The notes: generated by a model not told the origin, from the sequence alone. A DNA stretch of 64,000 bases from Acanthochlamys bracteata (GCA_019914995.1 CM034141.1:3760001-3824000); one strand, 5' to 3'. Positions 23,610 to 36,700 are shown, numbered from the stretch's first letter. Translations and numbers: made by a program.

Positions 23610-26263
23610 ATGATTGGTCTTACTATCGGCACGCTAAGGACCTGCTTCTATTTCAACAACAACAATCTTCTCAGATTCAGATTCAGATTCAGAATCAATC
23701 TCTTGTCCAAAATCAATTCCTCTATTTCTCCAAACTCTCCTTTAGCCATTCACGGAGGTCTCCCTCTCCTTTTCTTTTCTGAATCATATGCCTTTTCTTC
23801 TGTTTCAGCTTTGATTTATTGAATTGATTGATTTTGGCTTCTAATTTGGTTGATTCTTGCTGCGAGGGGATTTTTCAGAGTGGTTATTTAGTATAGGTTG
23901 TATAGGCTATATTAGTCTGCTTCTTCGGCTATGAATCCTTTGTAGGATATATAAATATTCGCCTCTAATTTTGCTTGTCTGTGGAACATGCCCGCAGATT
24001 TTGGTTTAATACGATGGATGCTTGAGTGGGAAGGGGGGGAAAGACTGCACTAGAACTGGAAATATAAAGACTGGTCCCTGCAAGATTTTGGCTTCAATGA
24101 ATTTGAATGATAACCTCGATCTAAATTCTGTTAATGATAATAGGACTTGGAGTAGGTAGATGTTGGTGCTCTTTGATGCTTCATAATAAAATAGTGCCTA
24201 ACATTCAAAAAAGGTGGATTTTTGGTGGTTGGATTTACTTGAAGGTTTTTTGGCTTTTGGAATAACTATACCTGAGATTGTTTATTATAGATGGCTTCGT
24301 GAAAATGGGTGTCCCATTGCAACATACTCTTGGAGTTTTGATGAGTATGATAGTTGTTTAAAATAATCAAATTGTGCTTGGCTTTTTGTAAAAATATAAC
24401 AATTTCTCTTTGCCCATTTCCTTCTACATTTGCAACGATTTGATTGTCCTTCTTCCTTGGATTCAACACGAAACTTTTCAAGATGAGATCACTTTATTTA
24501 ACTCATTAGAAACTTATTTTAAGGATAGGGTTTGTTATTATCAGAATCAATATTGAAATTAAGATTCTTGGCATTCTTTCGGTTCTGGGTTAGACTCCAG
24601 TAGTGTTGAATTTTCCAATAGGTGGTATCATAGTAGTGGTTTGGCTAGGATTGAGCTACTAATGTAGCTGTCACTGATAGTGTGGCGAGCCGATTTAAGT
24701 GTACGTGTGTTCCCATTGATTGTAGCATGGTGAGTGATTTTAGAGCAGGGTGATTTCTAATGGAAGTTGAGTTTTAAGTTGGCTCGCTCCTAGGCTAGGG
24801 GGAGCAGTGCATAGTGTTAATGCGAGGGCGAGATTGTTGGAGTCTAATGGTTAGTTGGTTTAGCCCCATATTGATTAGATACAAGATGAGAAGAGTGTTG
24901 ATGTACTACAGAATATTGCAACCCTTCGCCTTAAACTTTTGGGCTAGAACGGGCATTATAATATATAAACTAGGTTCTAGTCAACCCTTTCTCTCTAGTT
25001 TAGGCTCCTTTGTTGAACCTCCCTAACAATTATGTTAGACAACATAGGAGTTATAGAGGACTACTTTGATAGATAGTGAGAACCTTTGGTCGCGAATTTT
25101 GTGTAAGCCTACTCACCTGTAAAATTTGATATCATCTAATTGGTTTTTTGGTCCATCTTTTCTTAACTGCTACAATAAGTCGAAGTACTTCCAAATTTGG
25201 TGCCTTGAGCACATTAGTTCTATATTGTTTGTTTTGTTACATATTATATGTAATGTATTAGTGCTTCCCTGTTTTATTCTTTTGAAGGAAGGATTAGGCA
25301 GATTGCTCTTAAAGGATGTTTGGCAGTGCCTTTAAAAATAAGTTTTTTTTGAAACGAAAGATATTTTAGGCATTTAAAAAAAACAAGTTTTATTTTTTTA
25401 CCTAAAAAAAAGTAAATATAAATAATAATAAGATTTTACTACGTAGAATTTTTTTTTACATTCTAAATTCTAAAAAAAAAATGTAGTATATTGTGTAGAA
25501 GGTTTATTAGGAAGCGTCAAATGAAATGTTGAAATGAAAAGGGGTTAATAAGCTTAGCTAAATAGCACCTTTTATATATAGAGCACTCCCTTCTTAGGGG
25601 TACTCTTGGGCATTCCTTTCTCGGTTAATGGCCGGAATGATCTTCAAATGCGATCTTCACCAACGGATATGAATAACTATGAGTTGGGAATATGCAGTTA
25701 AAGTTTTAACTCAATCGGATAACGAATTGATTTTCATCGAAGTTCATGATCAAGATTACAGAAAGATGAATATATATATATATATATATATATGAGTGGG
25801 GATAGGGGCACCTCACTCTTAGGGGCACCTTAGGGCACCCCCTTTTAAAAAAATGCATAAAAAATTTTAAATATAATCTCCACCGTTGGATATAAAAAAC
25901 TATGAGTTACAAAAATGGCGACAAAATTTTAGCTCAATCGGATCATGAATTGATCTCCATCGAATCTCTTGATCAAAATGACATTAAAAAAAAAAGAACA
26001 TCTTTATCAAAATTTATTATTTATATCATTTGATCAAACGCCGAATGGAGATTGATTTGTATTCCGATTGAGTTGAAATTTTGTCAGCATATTTTTTACT
26101 AATAGTTCTTCATATCTAACGGTAGAGATTGAATTAAAAAATCTCTACGCTAAAAGTGGCGATGGAGTGCGCAATAGTGCCTTAAGAGGGAGTGTTCCTA
26201 TCCCTTTCCTTCCATACATATATATATACATATACATATATATATATATACATATACATATAC

Positions 26264-26308
<45 letters not shown>

Positions 26309-29300
26309 CATATGTGTATACATATGGGTGGGGATAGGGGCACATCGTTTCTTAGAGGCATATCAGTCCACATCGTTCCATTTCCATCGGTAGAAAGTTT
26401 CAAATATGATTTTCACCGTTGCTTTTTTAAGAACTATGAGTTGAGAATATTTTGACAATTTTTAGCTCAATCGGATCATGACTCAACCTTCATCTGATTT
26501 CTTGATCAATATGACAAAAATAAGACAGTATATATTTTTTGTATTTTTTTATATTTTTGTCTTATTAATCAAAAAGTCGGATGAAGGTTGATTCGTGGTC
26601 GGATTGAGCTGAAATTTTGTCAACTTATTTTCAACTTATAGTTCTTCATATCCAACGGTGAAGATCACGTTTGAAGTTTTATACCAGTGAAACTGGACCG
26701 ATGTTCGCCGATGTGCCTCTGTCTCAACAAATATATACATATATATACATATATATGTGTGTGTATATATATACACACACATAGATATATATATATTTGT
26801 ATATATATATGTTGGGGATAGGGGCATCCTCATTCTTAGGGCACTATGTGGTACCGCTACACTTATAATATTTCAAATTTAATCTCCACTATTGGATATA
26901 AAAAATTATTAATTGAATTTATGTTACAAAATTTTAGCTTAATCGGATAACTAATCGACATGCATTCGTTCACTTGATTAAGAAGCAATATATTTGTTTT
27001 TAAGTTTTTTCTTTTTATCTTGATCAAGTGAAGGGATGAATATTAATTCTTTATCCGATTGAGTTAAAATCTTTTTACATGAATTTTAATTAATATTTTT
27101 TCATATCTAATGGTGGAGATTGAATTAGAACATTGTAAGTGTGGCGGTGCTCTATGGTGCCCTTAAGGGTGTGGGCACCCCTATCCCCACCCCATTACAT
27201 ATATATACATATGTATGTATATGTATATATATATTACATTTACATTTAAATTTAATTTGAGTGCTTATCTTGGTCCACGAATGTAACAAAAGCATTTAAA
27301 GCCAATGGTACGTGCTACACACCAAATACTTCTATTTTCCATGCTTCGAAGATAAATGAACTCCTGAAAAGTTTTCACTATGTATCCTGCTATTTAATAT
27401 TTGAAGTATTTAATATTCAAAGAACCTTGAAGGGTAAATGGAATTGTTTAGTTCTTGCTTATTGTGCATGATATGTCAAACCTCTGACTTTGTCTAACAA
27501 AGCAACAAGATAACTATGGTGCATCCAATTTCCTAACTCATAATGTCTTACGATAGCTGCTTGCTTATGAAGCAATCTTATGTTTGTAGCTTTTCAGAAC
27601 TATGAACTGTTGTTAATTTTATTTTATTAGTTTATTATTTTGAAATTTTCATTTGTACGGTAAACGAATATATTATATCAAGAAAATACGCTTTTGCCTT
27701 TTTTTTATTAGAGATTGGTTGATCCCAAGTTGTATTTTAAAATTCATTTATTGACATATCAGGATTTGGAGCCAGAGGAACAAGCCACTTAAACAACCTA
27801 AAAATGTCAATTTCAGCAAATAAAATAGCCATAGTAGCACCATCCTTGAATGAACAGGGAGAGAAGGTTAAACTTTTAAGCGCAACTAATGATGATCATG
27901 GAGGTGTAATTGTTGAACTGAACACTCCAATGGATGCTGGGACATTCATTTCTTCATTAAGAGCATCCATATCGTTTTGGAGGCAGCAGGTATTTTCTTT
28001 TCATGGGCTATAACTGAATTTATCTGTAGTAATCAATTTTATAAATTGGTTATAGCACATAATTTTTAATTGCCAGTTGGACTTGGGACTTGACATGGAT
28101 TAAAGTGGAGCTTGCATCGTTAGCTTGACTCGCTCTGATGGAACACGCATGAGCATGCTTTTTAATTCAAGTGAATTCATACATTTTTAACATTTTGACT
28201 ATCACTACTTATATTTTTAGTGAGAAGATTCGTCATGCATGTAAATAAAAACCTCTTCTATTCTAAAACCATTTTGGCTTATCAGCCAGTAAATGTTCAC
28301 AAATAATTCATTGTGATGGCTCCTTCTTTTGTCTTTCTTGGTACCTTGTTTTTGTCATTTTTATCTATTTCTCTTACATCTTACTATCATTTTTGTGGTT
28401 ACCTTTTATGATTATTCTTTACTCAGCTAATTGTTTCACTGTTGCCCCACATTGCATTGCAATTCTAATGCATTCCATTGAGTTAAAGCATTGGAGGCAA
28501 ACTTAGTTCTTAAACATATATAAATAAATAAGGAAATCTATAGAAGCCAAAGTTGATGAAGTGGTGATGTGATATTAGCGATATTGAGTGATAATTAAGA
28601 AAAGATTAGGGTTCTGATGGTCAGAGGTGATCATGAAGATCATTGGAAGAGGGAAAGAAAAGTGAGTTTTAGAGCATAGAAAGAGAGAGACAGAGATCTA
28701 AGGCAGTTCAGCTGTGCGTTTACATCCAAGGAGCAATCTAATAGAGTTCCGCTATTTGAATGAGATCACATGCGGCGCTTCCTGCTCGCTGGTGGGGGGT
28801 GGGGATGAGGTATTCATAGGTAGATCAATATTACAAGTGGGCAATTATATCCTTGCACACTTAGGTGCCAGATCCACTAGCCATTGGAGAGCATGATAGC
28901 TGGTATTGCTGATGATGCACAAATCCAAATTCTGCACTTTGGGCTGACGTTTGAGGTGTGGAGATCTGATGGGAAACCTTCAGCAGGTGGACAATTTTAT
29001 CTGGCACCAGGTTTTTGATCACTGACAATGCAGCAAAACCTAATTCTGCACTTTAGGGCTGAGGTTTGAGGTGCAGAGATCTGAAGAGAAACCTTCAGCA
29101 AGCATTTAGTTAATATTTGGGACTCTTTTCATGGACTTTATACCTGGAACTGCAGTCCCTGCACTGTGATAAATGGGCTTTACATATCTAGGCCTAGCCT
29201 TTGCACCCCTTTGTGTGGACCAGTGTCCTTATCAAAAGTCTATTGCTTTCTTTTGAAATATGCAAATAGTAAGTTCAAAAGAAACATCAGTAAGCTATAG

Positions 29301-32300
29301 TCTTGTTTCCAAATCCATTCTCTTCATACAAACAACAAAAACAACAAACTAAGCTTTTATCCCACTTAAGTGTGGTCGGCTACATGAATCCATTTTTCCA
29401 TTCCGTTCGATTATAAATCAGATTTAGCTAAAGATCTAATTCCTCTAAATCCTTCGCCACCGTCCTAGGCCAAGTTAACATATCTAATTTCTTCGTTATG
29501 TGATAAAAAATGTAAAAGGTGAATAAGAAGGGCCCATTTCATATATGAATGTCCAGGTGTCTGAGACAATTTTGTATGTTTGGACAAGCACAGTGATAAG
29601 GTTCCTAACTGCAACTAGATAAGGTAATCACAAAATTCGCATTACAGAAGATAAGCTAACTCTGTAACTCAAAGCATGAAATGTTCTGCCTATATTACAT
29701 AGTAGCATGGGATGCTCTTGCCTTTGACTGCACTAGTTGGACCTTTTATTATTGGCGGCTTATTCTGATTTTTGGTTGCTTAGTTTCTCGACTTATTTTT
29801 CAGGGAATAAAGGGCGTTTGGATAAAGTTACCAATTGAATTGGCAAACCTTATTCAGCCTGCTGTGGAGGTAACCTTTAGTTACATTGTCTCTTGTGCTG
29901 TTAAGAAGCAAATTTCTATTTGGATAACTGCCACTGATTAATCTTGGATTCATCTTGGTTCCTATGTGTTCCATCTTTCAGTAATTTTGAAAACAATTAT
30001 TTTGCACTTAAGATCTGTTGAGTGGTTTTGTTCTGTTTGTTGTGTTCGCAGTCTCTAAACATTGTATATTATGAGAAATCACGAAACTAAAAGTATATAA
30101 TATACACGTACTTGGTATAACTAGGGTTGAGTGAACAACACATCCCAAATAAGTCCATATCCTACCAGTTCACTTTGAGTATGTACAATCTTGTAGATTA
30201 TATTATGTTCTTGATTCCGGTGTAACTTATCTTAGTCTATCACAATGTTTAACAAACTAGCAATCCCCTTCTATTGACGCAGGTTAGTTACGAAACTTAA
30301 CAAACTAGCAAAGCATTACTTGTAAGGACTTGAACATGCATTTTCAGAAGAAGAAGAGGGGTGGCGGGAGGAAGGAGGAATGGAATTTGAAGAAAAATGA
30401 AATCAACAAGTTGCCCTAAGCATACCCCATATCCAACTCTAGTATAAAGAAGATAGGTGAACTATTTGCATGGTGCATTGAGTTGATGCTGTCTGACTAG
30501 TAGCACATATTCTGTAAATTTATGTTGGGGAGTGCTCAAAAGGAGCTTTTTCTGGAATGGAACTTATTCTGAAGCTTTTAGGGAAACAAGTTTCACTATT
30601 TTGACTTCAAAAAAAAAAAAAAAATACAACAAAGATTGTATAACATACAATTCACCTGTACTTCCCAAACTTTTATAGAACTTTTTTTAAATACTGTAGA
30701 AGATTTATTGAAAAATGTGAAACTTTTTTGGAATGAAAAGCAGTGCCATAAGCACTACCAAACACCCCCATGAGTCTTTCATATGTCTTCTTACGTAATC
30801 TCTAGTTTCTAATTCTAATCTGGATGTTGAATTTATGCAGGAGGGCTTCTGGTACCATCATGCTGAGCCAAAATATTTGATGCTTGTCTACTGGATCCCT
30901 GATTATCAACATACAATACCTATAAATGCTTCTCATCGAGTAGGTGTTGGCGCTTTTGTGATGAATGAAAGAAGAGAGGTAACCTACATTCTGGCATATA
31001 ACCAGATATAAGGACCATTAATGCTGGTTGGACGTTCTTGGCTAAAGTAGGTCATGCTTCTTTCTAACATAATTTAAATGTTTATTGTGCTACTGCCAAG
31101 CTTATGAACGTTTTTGTAGTTGTCTACAATTTTGGTGCCAATTTTGGGCCGAGGACTTGTATATTTATATGCTTTTCAGGTATTAGTTGTCCAGGAGAAG
31201 AGTGGAAAGTTTCGTGGAACTGGTTTGTGGAAGTTTCCAACTGGGGTTGTTGATCAAGTAAACTTTATATTCCACATTGAAGGAAGTCATGAAATATAGA
31301 GAGGCTAGATGCTTCCTCTGACAATTAAATCTCTCAATTCTGCAGGGTGAAGATATATATGCTGGAGCTATAAGAGAAGTCAAAGAAGAGACAGGGGTAT
31401 GTTTTTACTTTAGTGCTATGGAGACTTTATATTTTAGTCCTAGATACTGACCAATAGACCTTGTTTGATCTTTCTTCAGATTGATACAGAATTTATCGAA
31501 ATACTTGCTTTCAGGTATGGCATACTGTCTGTTACTTTTAGTTGATCCTACTTTAGGTAATGATCCTCTTTCGTTTACTAGATTATGCGTTTGATACAAT
31601 AATCTGAATAAAAACTTTCTGGCACAGTTCATATTTTATGTGTTTAATAATATTCCTATAGTACTTTCATAATTTATAATTAAGTTTGTTCTGTGTATGT
31701 TTCTGTACTAATTATCTATATGTTCTAAAGCCAATTCTTAAAGCTAGGCCCTTATTCTTGCTAACGTTTTCATTTATTTATTTTTTAATAATCTGCTTTC
31801 TTAGCATCTATGTTTGGCAGAGCGTTTGAGAGCTTTTCAAAAGCTCTTTTTCATTTCATATATTTTACTAAATCTTCTACAATATTCTATCAAATTTATT
31901 TAAAATTTTGAAAAGTACAGAAAAATTTTACGTCGTAAGATTTTAATATTGCTTGTTTTTATTATTTTTTTGAAGTAAAAAAAATAGAGCTCGTTTTTTC
32001 AAAATATACCCTTCATTCAGAAAAGCTTCATTTCATAAGCACTCCCACACATCCCCTATATCCTATTCACTTGGGCTAGGGTCTTCTCATTATTTATCAG
32101 CCAGCATTAGCAAATTGAACATTTATGTTTTCTCTGTTCTAACTTTCTAGCACCAGCTAAGCACAATGTACTTTAAGGTTTCCCCAGTATGAAATTATAT
32201 TTGACTTGGGCTTAAGTTCTCCATCCCAGCATCTATAATGATTCCTATTCAAAGGAGTCCTTTGGCACATCATTGCATGCTCTAGGATTTGATGAAATCT

Positions 32301-35049
32301 TCACAAACAAATTGTTGTCTCATTTTTCCATTCACTTTCTTCCTGTTGTTAGAGTATTAAGTAATTGAAAATGATATACACAAAATTTTTAACCACTCTA
32401 ACTAATATAGCTGATTTCCTTTTTGATAAAATTTCTTTAACAATTAACATCAAACTGGTAAAACCTTTTTAGATGATCAGTAATTTATTTCCATGCATCG
32501 CACAGGTTAGAAGTTACTTACTCAGATCATCAGACAAGTTATATTCCATTTGAACATAAAATGACTGATTATCCTTTTTGTTAATGACCACTGAGGAAGA
32601 CGACATTCCTTGAGAGTCTGACTTCATTTACTTTATGTCGAAATCCGTGGCATGTGAGAAGCTTTACACATGCGTTTGTTGTTGAAATTCATCTTCAGGC
32701 AAAGTCACATGTCATTCTTTGAGAAGTCAGATTTGTTCTTCGTCTGCATGTTGCGCCCGCTTTCATTCAATATTCAAAAGCAAGAATCAGAAATTGAGGC
32801 CACTGAGGTACTTTTTGAGTTCTGTAATGGTAGTGATTGCTTCTAATGAATCTTGAGTTCCTGAAGGAAAATCAGATCTTTGGGTATTCTTGATATAGAA
32901 TATTATAACTACATTAGAATCGTACAAAGACCTTGCAGGATGTTGTACATCATTAGGAAGAGGAAGTAGGAGATATGTTCGAAGAAGTAACTATTTTAGC
33001 AAGAACTACGATATCTAATAGCTTAGAAAAACACCTGTATATGGAACAAATCACGATAACAATTCATTGAAAGAGGAATTATGGTAAGAACTCTAGACAG
33101 TCAAGTTGTTTTCATATATTTACTTGGAATGCTACTGTGAAGCACATTATGGTGGTGAAATGGAAGAATAATAACAAAAGTAGAATGCTTGTTGCACTAT
33201 TTTTTGTTAGCTCTCTTAACATGCTAAGTGTGCCTGATATATTTCCAAGTAGTGTATGATGTATTTTCTGAAGGAAATGATGAAATAAGAAAGTTTGGAT
33301 TAGAAAGGAAGGCCTTTGAACGCCTTTTCTTCTCTCATGCGTGAGAATAATTATTTGAATGGGTATGCCCAAAGCTTAAGGGCCTGTTTTATAAGCCATG
33401 GGTTTTAGAATAATTCTTAGTATCCCATCCAATACAATTGGTTTTTAAAATTCTATAACCAAAACACTCTTTGGTATGGTTGAGCATAGTAAACGTATAC
33501 CATGAATTAGGTCAAGTCCTGGATATGTGAATACCTAAATAGTGGCGTATATACTACAATACCATTGCTTACAATCAATAGGGATCTGCTATTAATTTCT
33601 TACCTAATTTTTTATGATGATTTTTTCATCAATATGATTGATTTAAATAAAAAGGACTAGTTCAAAATTAAATTTCATGACCATTGTTTTATAATAATGA
33701 TATTTCCAAGCGCATTATTGTATATGAGTACATGCCATTGTATGCAGCTCATTTTCCCAAAGTATTTGAGTACAATGGAGAATTTTTCTGACTTGCCTAA
33801 CAGGCCCAGAGTTTTTTAAAGTTTATCATGAAGATCAAGTATCTCCAGTTTTTTTTGTCATATGTGGGCATTCCTTTTATAGTTTGGATCATCAAAGCTA
33901 ATTGTGGGCATCTTGCATGCAAGTCTGTGAGTTTAGCGGCTCTATCATGTAGATATTTTGTCGTATTACAAGTTTATATTATAACTTCTATGTGTAGGTT
34001 TCTAGTAGGGCTTAGTTGGTGAGATGTAGCATGCAAGCACCTCAATGCATTTGTGCTGCTTTTCCCAGTTTATCTGCATGGACCTGTGCTTGATTAACAT
34101 TGTCTTAGTTCGTCTGCCAGGGCTTACATGTTACTGCTCATTATATGAAGCCCTCTTTTGTCACTCTCCTTCTTGCAACAATACTCCATCATTCGACATC
34201 ACAAATTCCCTTAAACTCGTATACCTTTTCTTAGCCACTCCTAGGAAAGCCACAGAGATGATAGCACACTCATCCAATCAAAGCATTTTTTGGAGATTCA
34301 GGGTGTGTTTTAATGGTAGAAAGTGAGTTTCATGAAACTGAGTTCAGTGGAACTGAGTTTGTTAAAAAGTGGATTAGAGGTGACGATGAGTTCGAGGTAA
34401 ATTGAAACACTAAAGTGAGTTTGAACTCGCAGTTTGGCAGGAGAAAGTGAGTTCTGTGCAAGTGAAAGTCATTCTCAGCTAAAAAATATGGAGGCTCATC
34501 TACATAAAGAATGTGGTCTAACCTTTCATTATGTCATGGTGTTCCATTAGCTCTTCTCATTGCATTTAACAGAAGTAATGCTCTTAGTTTTTTTCCCTCC
34601 ATCCATCTTGCACAAGTTTCCTGTCCTTTTCTGTCATCATACTTAGCTTAGAAAACTTGAGTCTTTAAGCTTCAAGCTACATTCTACTGATTTCAGTTTT
34701 GGTCAATATAGCGTCATGAATGTGATTGATAGTTGTGAAGTAATTCCACACGTATAACCTGTACTTCATTTCAGTTAATCATTGTGATGGATGACAAGTA
34801 AAATTTCATATTCATTGTTTTATGCAGTGGATGCCAATTGAAAGATTTGCAGCGCAGCCTTTTGTCCAGAAACATGAACTAATAAAGTACATTATTGATG
34901 TTGGGTTGGCAAAATATGAGAGAGGGTACACTGGATTTGCACCAGTATGTATTAAGTCAGCTTTCTCTGATGCACCAAGTTATTTGTACCTTAACAGCAG
35001 GGATCTGAGCCAGACATCAAGACTTGCCGACAGCACCAACACCAACTAA
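23610..35049 (+). CDS. NUDT8: Nudix hydrolase, NUDT8-like (nine exons)
   Basis: Exons: 23,610-23,757; 27,763-27,989; 29,804-29,869; 30,841-30,978; 31,180-31,257; 31,346-31,396; 31,480-31,514; 32,699-32,807; 34,828-35,049. All junctions are GT-AG and stay in phase, giving 357 aa. Residues 1-49 are Arg/Ser/Asn-rich with no acidic residue, resembling a plastid transit peptide (inference). The pre-Nudix segment typical of the plant NUDT2/6/7/8/10 group follows ([16 protein letters not shown], then [18 protein letters not shown]). The Nudix box G-x5-E-x7-REVKEETGI (about residues 215-237) is complete and binds the metal for cleaving NDP-X substrates; it is split over exons 5, 6 and 7. The C-terminus [18 protein letters not shown] is family-typical. 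Length fits Arabidopsis NUDT8 (about 369 aa) better than the roughly 280-aa NUDT2/7 proteins. Exon 1 is the weakest call (donor GTCTCC); if it is noncoding, translation could start at 27,804 (294 aa). Substrate is uncertain. Confidence 0.88.
25316..25555. mobile_element. AT-rich 'GTTTGGCAGTGC' MITE in NUDT8 intron 1
   Basis: The left end ATGTTTGGCAGTGCCTTT is followed by about 230 bp of A/T-rich sequence with short inverted matches. It belongs to a dispersed family in this window recognised by TTTGG.AG.GCTTTT ends; the right end here is degraded. Confidence 0.45.
25577..25768. mobile_element. Half of a TA-microsatellite-borne MITE
   Basis: AGCACTCCCTTCTTAGGGG and the later ATCTTCACCAACGGATATGA and TTTAACTCAATCGGATAACG parallel the left arms of the three MITEs that follow. 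The sequence stops at a (TA)n tract at 25,770-25,793. Confidence 0.55.
25797..26207. mobile_element. Palindromic MITE A in TA microsatellite (Micron-like)
   Basis: The left end GGGGATAGGGGCACC and the right end GTTCCTATCCC are inverted. Further inside, the arms mirror each other (left CTCCACCGTTGGATAT and AGCTCAATCGGATCATGAAT; right ATTCCGATTGAGTTGAA and CATATCTAACGGTAGAGATT), so the whole ~410 bp can fold back. It is flanked on both sides by (TA)n. No coding capacity. Confidence 0.8.
26208..26325. repeat. TA/CATA microsatellite between MITEs
   Basis: TATACATA and (TA)n sequence separating two palindromic MITEs; frames through it are artefacts. Confidence 0.85.
26326..26729. mobile_element. 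Palindromic MITE B in TA microsatellite (Micron-like)
   Basis: It starts GGGTGGGGATAGGGGCACAT and has the family arms: left AGCTCAATCGGATCATGACT with AACCTTCATCTGA, right GGATGAAGGTTGATTCG with CGGATTGAGCTGAAATTTTG and TCCAACGGTGAAGATCA. The right terminus is diverged. Both flanks are TA-rich microsatellite. About 404 bp, noncoding. Confidence 0.75.
26730..26810. repeat. TA/CA microsatellite between MITEs
   Basis: Alternating TATA, CATA and a short (TG)n/(CA)n run lie between MITEs B and C. Confidence 0.8.
26811..27192. mobile_element. Palindromic MITE C in TA microsatellite (Micron-like)
   Basis: The left end GTTGGGGATAGGGGCATC and right end GGGCACCCCTATCCCCACC form the clearest terminal inverted repeat of the family. 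The arms meet near 26,990-27,030 (CACTTGATTAAGAAG against CTTGATCAAGTG). It is followed by TATACATA microsatellite at 27,200. About 382 bp, noncoding. Confidence 0.8.
28925..29103. repeat. Direct repeat in NUDT8 intron 2, period 114 bp
   Basis: Two copies share AATTCTGCACTTT, GGCTGA.GTTTGAGGTG and GAGATCTGA..GGAAACCTTCAGCA-type wording, at 28,928 and 29,042. They are separated by unrelated sequence. Confidence 0.7.
29328..29500 (-). mobile_element. Au-SINE-like retroposon fragment
   Basis: On the plus strand the tract ACAAAAACAACAAACTAAGC leads into CTTTTATCCCACTTAAGTG and GGTCGGCTACATGAATCC. These are the reverse complement of the widespread plant Au SINE tail (...GTAGCCGACCCC..., ending TTGTTGTTGT). 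The element therefore lies on the minus strand within intron 2. The 5' part is diverged or truncated. Confidence 0.5.
30526..30769. mobile_element. AT-rich 'GTTTGGTAGTGC' MITE in NUDT8 intron 3
   Basis: The left end GGGGAGTGCTCAAAAGGAGC and the reverse complement of the right end GGGGTGTTTGGTAGTGCTTA are related. The inside is A-rich with a 16-base A run. Same dispersed family as at 31,810 and 38,154. Confidence 0.6.
31810..32056. mobile_element. AT-rich 'GTTTGGCAGAGC' MITE in NUDT8 intron 7
   Basis: The left end ATGTTTGGCAGAGCGTTTGA and the right end CATAAGCACTCCCACACATC match the family termini. The interior is strongly AT-rich and noncoding. Confidence 0.6.
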
Positions 35050-35391
35050 GCCTATAGCTCATTATTTGTGTATATGTTGCTAATGTATTGCACTATGCCA
35101 TGAGGAGGTAAGCTATGTAGGTGTTCTTATCTCCCTGTAGCATGTTTTTCTCCTTTCGATAATCATCAGTTATATAAAAGTCATAATCATTATACCTTCA
35201 TAAAATTCATAATTGACCTTGTATTATATACATCTATTTGAATTGGATTTACTGGACTTTATGGTCTTTACTCTGACGATAGACCGTGACTCCGCCAAAG
35301 TTCGGCAGCAGTTATTGGCGTACCCTGGTCGGTTACTCTATTGAGCTCAGTTGTTGATGACTTGATGACAAAGTTCTTTTAGAGTGTTTGG

Positions 35392-35626
35392 TATTACTTT
35401 TCGAAGTGATTATTCTAAATAAGTACTTCTAATAAATTTTTCACAGTACTTCATAAATTTTTATAAAAATTTATAAAGTATAAAAAACTTATATATTATA
35501 ACATTTTTTATATGTATAAGTTTATATTTTATTTTTTAATATAAAAAAATTAATTTTATTTTTTAAAAAATAAAAAGATTTTTATTTTCAAAAAATTTAT
35601 TGTAAAGTACTTTTAAATGTTCTCTT
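35392..35626. mobile_element. AT-rich MITE of the GTTTGG family
   Basis: It starts GAGTGTTTGGTATTACTTTT and ends AAAGTACTTTTAAATG. Arms rich in TTTATAAA steps are mutually complementary. It lies about 340 bp after the NUDT8 stop codon. Confidence 0.55.
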
Positions 35627-36700
35627 ATTATTTTGTTTTTACTGGAATTGTTTCTGTCACAAGGATACTTCAGTAAAATTGGAGATTTTGGCTGGCCCAA
35701 TTTGAGTATTTTCTGGAGTTGCACGCACGCACGCACGCACGGGATCGGTGGTTTGTGTTGGTGTATAAAGTCATGCCATTTCTTTTAGACAAATGCGCTA
35801 TTTTTTATAAACAATATGAAATAAATTCTAATTATTTGATTTGACGGTCAATATAGAAAGAGCATGAGTACGTTTAAAACAATTACTTATATTTCTGCTT
35901 TTTCGCTATTATATATATATATATATTATGCAGTATTATTCATGGCGTCATCATACGTGCACTTTCCGTAGAGCTCAACTGCGATACCTCAGAGATTTGA
36001 CAAAGATAAAAACAATAATCCTATAATCACATCACATCCCAATCGTCACAACGAAATAAATTATCATATGTAGGATAGCAACATTTTCATTGATAAATAG
36101 ATAATAATTCACAAGTAGTGATTAGGACAAATATGAAAAGTTTTGGCTGTCATCGAGCATCTCAAGGTCTAAACATGCCCATTTTCAATTATATTTAGGA
36201 TGTCTGCCAATCACTAATTGGTTATATGTTATGTTTCTAGTTTCTCTATAGTTGACAAATCCGAACCGTCTGGATCAATCCGAAAATCGTTAATTCAAAC
36301 AAAAAATTGGTCCAAATTTACAAACAGATTGCTTATTCAATTGACCCACTTTGATTCATTTTGATCCGCTTTGGCTCGGTTGATCTGTTCAGGTCAACCC
36401 TTCTCATATAGCAAAATAAAAAAATAGAGTAGCGATCAATGTCTTTCATTGATGGGTTCACATGGAACTATGATGGCAATATCATGACCGTCTCCGGCAC
36501 AGTCATTCTCTTCGTTCTCTGTTGATAAAAGCCACTATTTTTGTCTGCTTCTGTTTCACCGAACTCTCCACCATCTTGTATTTCATCAGGTAAACAATCA
36601 ACTACGCAATCTTGAAAAACAAATTTTCATTAAATTATATCTTCAGATGGTTGATCCATTTAGTTTATTTCTATTGATTTAAGCAGATAAACGGCAGGTA
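35627..36700. other. Intergenic; possible 5' leader of the next small gene
   Basis: It contains a short (CGCA)n run near 35,722-35,740 and a short (TA)n at 35,915-35,933. Around 36,240-36,400 is wording (TTGACCCACTTTGATTCATT and similar) related to the duplicated blocks at 38.8-39.4 kb. A C/T-rich stretch at 36,480-36,590 ending CATCAG|GTAAAC, with an acceptor AAGCAG near 36,685, could be a 5'UTR exon and intron of the small ORF at 36,701. Confidence 0.35.

Noticed and set aside
26182-26833. Frames rich in Tyr/Ile within the NUDT8 intron
   Set aside because: Microsatellite and MITE sequence, no family resemblance.
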